A stretch of 64,000 bases of DNA from JABDMH01 sp965223215 (GTDB taxonomy: Bacteria; Bacteroidota; Bacteroidia; Chitinophagales; Saprospiraceae). Shown in pieces: positions 57,753-64,000 of the stretch. Made by a program: the position numbers and the translations under genes. The DNA lies in contig CBDCVZ010000010.1 in assembly GCA_965223215.1 (NCBI GenBank), forward strand, positions 5,208,001 through 5,272,000, in the 5' to 3' direction. The first letter of the stretch is position 1. Each line of letters opens with the position of its first letter. The notes below the pieces were generated by a model, which did not search any database, had not been told where the DNA came from, and saw only the letters and a list, made by a program, of their open reading frames with translations.

Positions 57753-57783
57753 CAAAGAAACAGTAATTCTGTTGAACTTCAAA
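57753..57783 (-). promoter_or_regulatory. Bacteroidota-type promoter for the 40-aa membrane protein
   Basis: Read on the minus strand: TTTG (-33; plus positions 57780-57783), exactly 19 nt, then TTTCTTTG (-7; 57753-57760), which is one mismatch from TAnnTTTG. Transcription would start near 57746, leaving a leader of about 30 nt. Confidence 0.65.
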
Positions 57784-57938
57784 GGCGATTTTAACCTTAT
57801 GATTGTTGGACATGGGAATCAATCATATTAAATATTTAGATAATGTGAATTTTTGTTGTAAACTTGTATTGGCACAGTTTGTGCTTCGGGATTTTCTGAA
57901 CTCAAAATTGTTTCTCAAAATAAGGAAAGACTTTACTC

Positions 57939-59432
57939 ATGCTTAAACAGAATCTCAGTCAGCGAATGCTGCAGAAGCTTAGTCCGCAGCAGATTCAGTT
58001 GATGAAACTCCTCCAAATCCCTACGGCCACCTTAGAGCAAAGAATCAAAGAAGAACTTGAAGCCAACCCAGCCCTCGAAGAAGGCGATGAAGTAGAGGAA
58101 AGCGAATTTGGAGATAGTTCGTCCGATGCGACCGAAGAGGAAGCTGCCATAGAGGAACAATCTGACGATTTTGAACTTGATGAGTATCTGACCGAGTATC
58201 TCGAAGACGACCCCACATCATATCGCACTAGAACGGAATACAGCGCTCCGGAAGAAGACAAAACCATTCCCATCGCCGTTGAAAACACTTTTCACGATTA
58301 CCTGGAGAGCCAACTTGGACTACTTCAGCAGGCTGATAACGGAGATTTTCAGATAGCCTTACAAATAATTGGCAGCATTGATGAAGACGGGTATCTCCGA
58401 AGAGAACCTAGCGCCATCCTTGACGACCTGATGTTTGCCCAAAACATTATCACCACAGAAGAGAAGATTGAGTCCTTACTAAAAGTGATTCAGGAGTTTG
58501 ACCCTCCCGGTATCGGCGCTAGAGATTTGCAGGAGTGTTTGCTGATCCAGCTAAGACACAAATTTAGAAATGCCAATGGAAATAAGCCGTTGCTGGAGGC
58601 GGCTTACAAGATTGTTGAGTCTCATTTTGAAGAGTTTACTAAGAAGCACTTCTCCAAGCTAAAGAAGCAATTGGGACTTAGTGATTACGAACTTAAGGAT
58701 GTCATTGATGAAATTCTAAAGTTGAATCCAAAGCCGGCAAGCGGTTATACATCGCAAAATCAAAAATCGGCAACGTATATCATTCCCGATTTCATTTTAG
58801 TGAACAGGGATGGCGAGCTTGATTTGACGCTCAATTCTCGTAACGCACCAGACCTAAGAATCAATGATCAATACCGCGATATGTTACAAAACTATCGCGT
58901 TAATAAGAAGAACAAGACAACGACGAAGAAGGATAAACAGGCCATCATCTTCATCAAGCAAAAGATAGATTCCGCCAAGTGGTTTATCGATGCGATTCGC
59001 AAACGGCAGCACACTATGTACAAGACGATGTATGCCATATTGCAATTTCAATATGAATATTTTCTATCGGGTGACCAGAGGAGGTTAAAACCCATGATCC
59101 TCAAGGACATCGCCGATTTGACGGGTCTTGATATTTCTACCGTCTCCCGCGTGGCCAACAGCAAATTTGTACAAACTGAATTTGGTACAAAAAGACTCAA
59201 GCAGTTCTTTAGTGAGTCACTGCAAACAAAGGATGGAGACGAAGTGTCAACGCTTGAGGTCAAAAACATCCTAACCGACATCATCGAGGCAGAAAGTAAA
59301 CGCAAGCCCTACTCGGATGAAAAGCTTAAAGATCTACTCCGGAAAAAAGGGTACAACATTGCCAGAAGAACCGTGGCCAAGTATCGGGAGCAACTAAACA
59401 TACCCGTGGCTCGTCTCCGCAAGGAGCTGTAA
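57939..59432 (+). CDS. rpoN: RNA polymerase sigma-54 factor RpoN
   Basis: 497 residues. Region I is Gln/Leu-rich and complete (LSQRMLQKLSPQQIQLMKLLQ, 5-25). An acidic linker spans about 45-100. The core-binding domain (about 105-310) includes FDPPGIGARDLQECLLIQL. The HTH region shows IADLTGLDISTVSRVANSK, and the RpoN box reads ARRTVAKYREQLNIP near the C-terminus, one step from the consensus. It needs AAA+ activators to open promoters; none is encoded in this window. An AGGA-like ribosome site precedes the ATG by about 13 bases. Confidence 0.97.
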   Translation: MLKQNLSQRMLQKLSPQQIQLMKLLQIPTATLEQRIKEELEANPALEEGDEVEESEFGDSSSDATEEEAAIEEQSDDFELDEYLTEYLEDDPTSYRTRTEYSAPEEDKTIPIAVENTFHDYLESQLGLLQQADNGDFQIALQIIGSIDEDGYLRREPSAILDDLMFAQNIITTEEKIESLLKVIQEFDPPGIGARDLQECLLIQLRHKFRNANGNKPLLEAAYKIVESHFEEFTKKHFSKLKKQLGLSDYELKDVIDEILKLNPKPASGYTSQNQKSATYIIPDFILVNRDGELDLTLNSRNAPDLRINDQYRDMLQNYRVNKKNKTTTKKDKQAIIFIKQKIDSAKWFIDAIRKRQHTMYKTMYAILQFQYEYFLSGDQRRLKPMILKDIADLTGLDISTVSRVANSKFVQTEFGTKRLKQFFSESLQTKDGDEVSTLEVKNILTDIIEAESKRKPYSDEKLKDLLRKKGYNIARRTVAKYREQLNIPVARLRKEL

Positions 59433-59750
59433 TCAAATTTGGATCCCCAATCCATACCATAACTCCACGTTAGTCTTAATATCCTGCATCTGATTGGTTG
59501 TTGACCAGAAGATTAGCATCTGGTTTGGTATTCCTGTTTAGCAGGGTGGGTCATGGTATCCCGCTCTTGCCATCAAATAGGAATTATCTGAGCGATTCAG
59601 GGGTGCCAGGGTGGTGACTTATAGCACCTTCCCTACAATCTTTCCTTAGGAATTCCACTTTTTTCCAATTTCTCTCGTACCTTTGCACGCGCTAAAATTA
59701 TTTCATAACCTAACCCGTAATAGTCGGGTACAAACAACTTGATTTTCAAT
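59433..59750 (+). promoter_or_regulatory. Intergenic region with promoter of rpsA
   Basis: About 320 bp with no gene. A clear -7 box TACCTTTG lies at 59678-59685, followed by an A/T-rich leader. The -33 position holds only T-rich sequence and not a clean TTTG. The leader of about 60 nt is a plausible site for autoregulation by S1, as in other bacteria, but no specific structure is evident. Confidence 0.6.
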
Positions 59751-61718
59751 ATGTTAGATGACAAAGATCAAGTAGAAGAAACGGTACAAGAAGTGGAGGA
59801 GACTGCAGAAACTAGTGTAGACACTGCAGAGGAGGAGAAAACTGAGGGAACCCAAGGAGAAGAAAATGTAGAAAAAGTAGAAGAGAAAAAGGCCGAAGAA
59901 CCAAAGTCCCCTCATGATGATTTTGATTGGACTAAAGGCAAAAAAGATACATTAGCATATACGGAGAAAGAGATAGCTGACTACCTAAAGGACTATGAGT
60001 CATCGCTTTCCTCCATAGGAGAAAACGAAATTGTCTCTGGAACGGTCACAGCTATGAATGGTGGTGATGTTGTACTGGACATTAATTACAAGTCAGATGG
60101 ACTGGTATCACTGTCGGAGTTTAGAGATCAGCCAGATCTTAAGGTTGGAGACAAAGTAGATGTCTATGTTGAGCATCAAGAAGATGAGCGTGGTCAACTG
60201 ATACTTTCCAGGAGAAAGGCAAAGTTGCTGAGAGCTTGGGAAAATATAGTAGATAGTTATAAAAATGGTACGATCATAAAGGGTACGGTGGTAAGTAAGA
60301 CGAAAGGAGGGCTCATCGTAGACTGCAGCGGACTAGAGACATTCTTACCAGGATCTCAGATAGATATCAAACCTGTGATTGACTATGATTCTTACGTCGG
60401 CAAGACGATGGAATTCAAAGTTGTAAAAATCAATGAGGCCATTAAGAACGCAGTCGTATCTCATAAAGCACTAATTGAAAGTGACCTGGCCGAGCAGCGA
60501 GATCACATCATTGCAGGCTTGGAGAAGGGACAGGTTTTGGAAGGCATCGTGAAGAATATTACCGATTTTGGTGCTTTTATGGATCTCGGGGGTATTGATG
60601 GATTACTTTACATCACAGACATCTCTTGGGGCAGGATTAATCACCCCAACGAAGTACTTGAGCTGAATCAAAAGCTCAATGTAGTGGTCCTTGACTTCGA
60701 TGAAAACAAAAAACGAATTTCACTTGGTCTCAAGCAACTCCAACCGCATCCATGGGATGTACTAGATGAGACATTTGCCGAGGGTTCCACCGTCAAGGGT
60801 AAGATTGTAAATATTGAAGATTACGGTGCATTCCTAGAGATTACACCTGGTGTCGAAGGGCTGATCCATGTTTCAGAAGTTTCATGGAGCAATCAACCGG
60901 TAAATGCTCGTGAGTTCTTTAATATTGGTCAAGACTTTGAAGCCAAGATCGTTACCATCAGTAGGGACGATCGCAAGATGTCTTTGAGTTTAAAACAGCT
61001 TACTGCAGATCCATGGGAGCAGATTGATACCAAACTACCCATCGATTCACGACATACGGGAGTGGTCAAGAATCTAACCCCATATGGTGTTTTTGTAGAG
61101 CTCCAAGAAGGTATTGGTGGAATGGTTCATATTTCTGATCTATCGTGGACCAAACGTTATGCTCATCCATCTGAGTTTACTAAAGTCGGTGATGACATCG
61201 AGGTAGTGATTTTGGAAATTGACAAAGACAACAGAAAATTATCGCTGGGTCACAAGCAGATTGAAGAAAATCCGTGGGACACGTTCGAGCAAGTCTTTCC
61301 GGTCGGGTCCTATCATGAGGCAACCCTTATTAAAAAAGAAGACCGTGGAGCTATCGTTCAATTACCTTATGGATTGGAAGCATTCGCTCCCATCAAGCAT
61401 ATCCGGAAGGAAGACGGGAAGATGGCCGAGATTGACGAAGCCCTAACGGTTAAGGTGATTGAATTTAACCGGGACGACAAGAGAATCTTAGTGTCACATT
61501 TGAGGTACTTGGAAGACATTCAACGAGAAGCATCGGATAAGGTGAAGGGAGATCAACGAACAGCCAGGACCAAGACTCGCAAGATGGTAAGAAGTCAACA
61601 GGCTGCGATGGAGAAAACGACCTTGGGCGATTTGGATGCTCTGGCGCAGCTGAAAGATCAGCTCGGTGAGAAGGATAAGGGAGGTAAAAAGGAGTCTTCC
61701 GAGGGAGACAAGAAATAG
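59751..61718 (+). CDS. rpsA: 30S ribosomal protein S1
   Basis: About 655 residues. I chose the ATG at 59751 (MLDDKDQ); the frame can be extended four codons to a TTG but nothing supports that. A long Glu/Lys-rich N-terminal extension (about 1-75) precedes six S1 RNA-binding domains, starting at about residues 90, 175, 262, 347, 434 and 521. Domains three to five carry the most typical cores (FGAFMDLGGIDGLLYITDISW; YGAFLEI; YGVFVEL). The C-terminal tail is basic, then Lys/Glu-rich. It binds mRNA at the ribosome, which matters in Bacteroidota, where Shine-Dalgarno pairing is little used. Confidence 0.96.
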   Translation: MLDDKDQVEETVQEVEETAETSVDTAEEEKTEGTQGEENVEKVEEKKAEEPKSPHDDFDWTKGKKDTLAYTEKEIADYLKDYESSLSSIGENEIVSGTVTAMNGGDVVLDINYKSDGLVSLSEFRDQPDLKVGDKVDVYVEHQEDERGQLILSRRKAKLLRAWENIVDSYKNGTIIKGTVVSKTKGGLIVDCSGLETFLPGSQIDIKPVIDYDSYVGKTMEFKVVKINEAIKNAVVSHKALIESDLAEQRDHIIAGLEKGQVLEGIVKNITDFGAFMDLGGIDGLLYITDISWGRINHPNEVLELNQKLNVVVLDFDENKKRISLGLKQLQPHPWDVLDETFAEGSTVKGKIVNIEDYGAFLEITPGVEGLIHVSEVSWSNQPVNAREFFNIGQDFEAKIVTISRDDRKMSLSLKQLTADPWEQIDTKLPIDSRHTGVVKNLTPYGVFVELQEGIGGMVHISDLSWTKRYAHPSEFTKVGDDIEVVILEIDKDNRKLSLGHKQIEENPWDTFEQVFPVGSYHEATLIKKEDRGAIVQLPYGLEAFAPIKHIRKEDGKMAEIDEALTVKVIEFNRDDKRILVSHLRYLEDIQREASDKVKGDQRTARTKTRKMVRSQQAAMEKTTLGDLDALAQLKDQLGEKDKGGKKESSEGDKK

Positions 61719-61866
61719 GTAACGAAAGGAAAGAGTGTTGAATCACAACACGGTACTTTCGCCGGTCAAGTTTGTCGATGGGTCATTGACATTTTGATCA
61801 ATAATATCGATCTTGAGAAACGCTCAAGAGAATTTTTTAAAAGTTTGCCAAATATTGATCTAAGAG

Positions 61867-61897
61867 TTTGCTATTCTGATAGCAAGTCTTATATTTG
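61867..61897 (+). promoter_or_regulatory. rRNA operon promoter
   Basis: TTTG (61867-61870), 19 nt, then TATATTTG (61890-61897): an exact match to the Bacteroidota -33/-7 consensus. Transcription would start about 190 nt before the 16S gene. The region from the rpsA stop to here (61719-61866) holds a weak GTGTTG/CAACAC hairpin without a T-run and nothing else. Confidence 0.85.
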
Positions 61898-62089
61898 CAG
61901 CCGCTTAGGCCTGAGGCGACCGGATGCGGTTGTTTTGGGCGGAGAAAAAGAGAGCGAAGAAGTTCATTGACACGAATGGGTAAGGAAGTAAAAAGATAAG
62001 CACTAGAAGAACTGAGCGTAACGGAAGGGGTCCGTGTTTTTAGGGATATGGATTCTGGAAGAATTAGATAAAAATGATAGTAAGAGTTT
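61898..62089 (+). promoter_or_regulatory. 16S rRNA leader with boxA-like element
   Basis: The transcribed leader contains GAAGTTCATTGAC at 61959-61971. A matching GAAGTTCTTTGAA occurs in the 16S-23S spacer. The repeated position before each rRNA suggests a boxA-type antitermination or processing signal. Confidence 0.5.
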
Positions 62090-63617
<1,528 letters not shown>

Positions 63618-63843
63618 TAAGAGTCTAACAGCTCAGTATGTTCTAGTCTAATGCTGGTTACATGCCTTACCCATTTCTGTGTCATTTGAAATAAAATCAA
63701 AATATCATAAAGGTCACTTCTCAATCCTCTGGTAGTAAGAGGGGTTGGGATGACGGATAGAAGTTCTTTGAATAGTTGGGAAGAATTAATTAAGCGCTGA
63801 GGAAGTGTGATAATGTGGAAGAGAGTAGCGGTGAAAAAAGAGC
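63618..63843 (+). other. 16S-23S internal transcribed spacer without tRNA
   Basis: About 226 bp. No tRNA-Ile or tRNA-Ala cloverleaf is seen, and the length could hold at most two. It contains the boxA-like GAAGTTCTTTGAA at 63760-63772 and probably the 23S processing stem. Confidence 0.75.
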
Positions 63844-64000
63844 TAGGAAGCAAATAAGGGCGTATGGAGGATGCCTTGGCTTCTGGAGACGACGAAGGAC
63901 GTGGTAAGCTGCGATAAGCTACGGGGAGCTGCAAACGAGCTTTGATCCGTAGATGTCCGAATGGGAAAACCCATGTAGTTGAAGACTACATATCCCGAAA
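63844..64000 (+). rRNA. rrl: 23S ribosomal RNA, 5' part
   Basis: The 5' end of large-subunit rRNA, cut by the window edge. GGATGCCTTGGC (63869 on), GAAGGACGTGGTAAGCTGCGA and the CCGAATGGGAAAACCC block near the end match the universal start of 23S. The start is inferred from the distance to GGATGCC in E. coli and may shift by several bases. Confidence 0.93.

Noticed and set aside
59739..59750. TTG start four codons upstream of rpsA
   Set aside because: The ATG at 59751 gives a normal acidic S1 N-terminus; nothing supports the extension.
61719..61780. Terminator after rpsA
   Set aside because: A GTGTTG/CAACAC hairpin exists but has no T-run.
63618..63843. tRNA genes in the rRNA spacer
   Set aside because: No acceptor/T-loop pattern (GTTCGA-type) with matching arms could be found.

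Overview
The window reads as a chromosome segment of a Bacteroidota bacterium, probably from the Saprospiria side of the phylum. The evidence is a type IX secretion (T9SS) sorting tail, a FecI/FecR sigma pair with the Bacteroidota C-terminal layout, rRNA and small-gene promoters of the TTTG-N19-TAnnTTTG type, a long six-S1-domain ribosomal protein S1, and the style of the 16S rRNA sequence. The family placement is inferred by eye, without a database search.

Layout. (1) 1-21.5 kb, minus strand: four tandem secreted paralogs. Each has a purple-acid-phosphatase-like (PAP-like) metallophosphoesterase, an Ig-like module and a jelly-roll-like module. Three carry very long thrombospondin type 3 (TSP3) calcium-binding arrays: about 34, 33 and 22 units. 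The fourth has only a short TSP3 segment. The first gene runs off the left edge. The 1338-aa member has lost two metal-site motifs. (2) 21.6-25.2 kb, minus: two secreted right-handed beta-helix proteins, one ending in a T9SS tail. (3) 25.3-51.8 kb, minus: a large exopolysaccharide locus. It has two Wza-like export lipoproteins, a Wzc-like co-polymerase/tyrosine kinase, a Wzy/ligase-like protein, a flippase, three GT4-type glycosyltransferases, a heparinase-II/III-like protein and a membrane protein with an EEISWGQR motif. Inside it sits a block of one DUF4956 membrane protein, one VTC-type polyphosphate-polymerase-like protein and four CotH-kinase-like membrane proteins, three of them fused to beta-helix domains. 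(4) 52.5-57.3 kb, plus: ECF sigma factor, FecR anti-sigma, an STN-domain protein with G-x-Q-x-A-G-x-x-N repeats in place of a TonB receptor, a small beta-barrel protein and a DUF2807 lipoprotein, closed by a strong terminator. (5) 57.6-64 kb: a 40-aa membrane peptide on the minus strand, then rpoN, rpsA and the start of an rRNA operon (complete 16S, spacer without tRNA, 5' end of 23S) on the plus strand.

How it may work together (inference): the Wzx/Wzy/Wzc/Wza set assembles and exports a polysaccharide. The CotH-VTC-DUF4956 block could add phosphate, as protein or glycan phosphorylation or polyphosphate, on the membrane. The secreted beta-helix and calcium-binding TSP3/phosphatase-like giants could be matrix proteins or enzymes acting on that surface. 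The CotH/VTC/DUF4956/beta-helix block inside a capsule locus is the best candidate for an undescribed system. The strangest single genes are the pseudo-phosphatase with a homogenised 69-bp repeat array and the FecI/FecR-STN trio without a TonB receptor.
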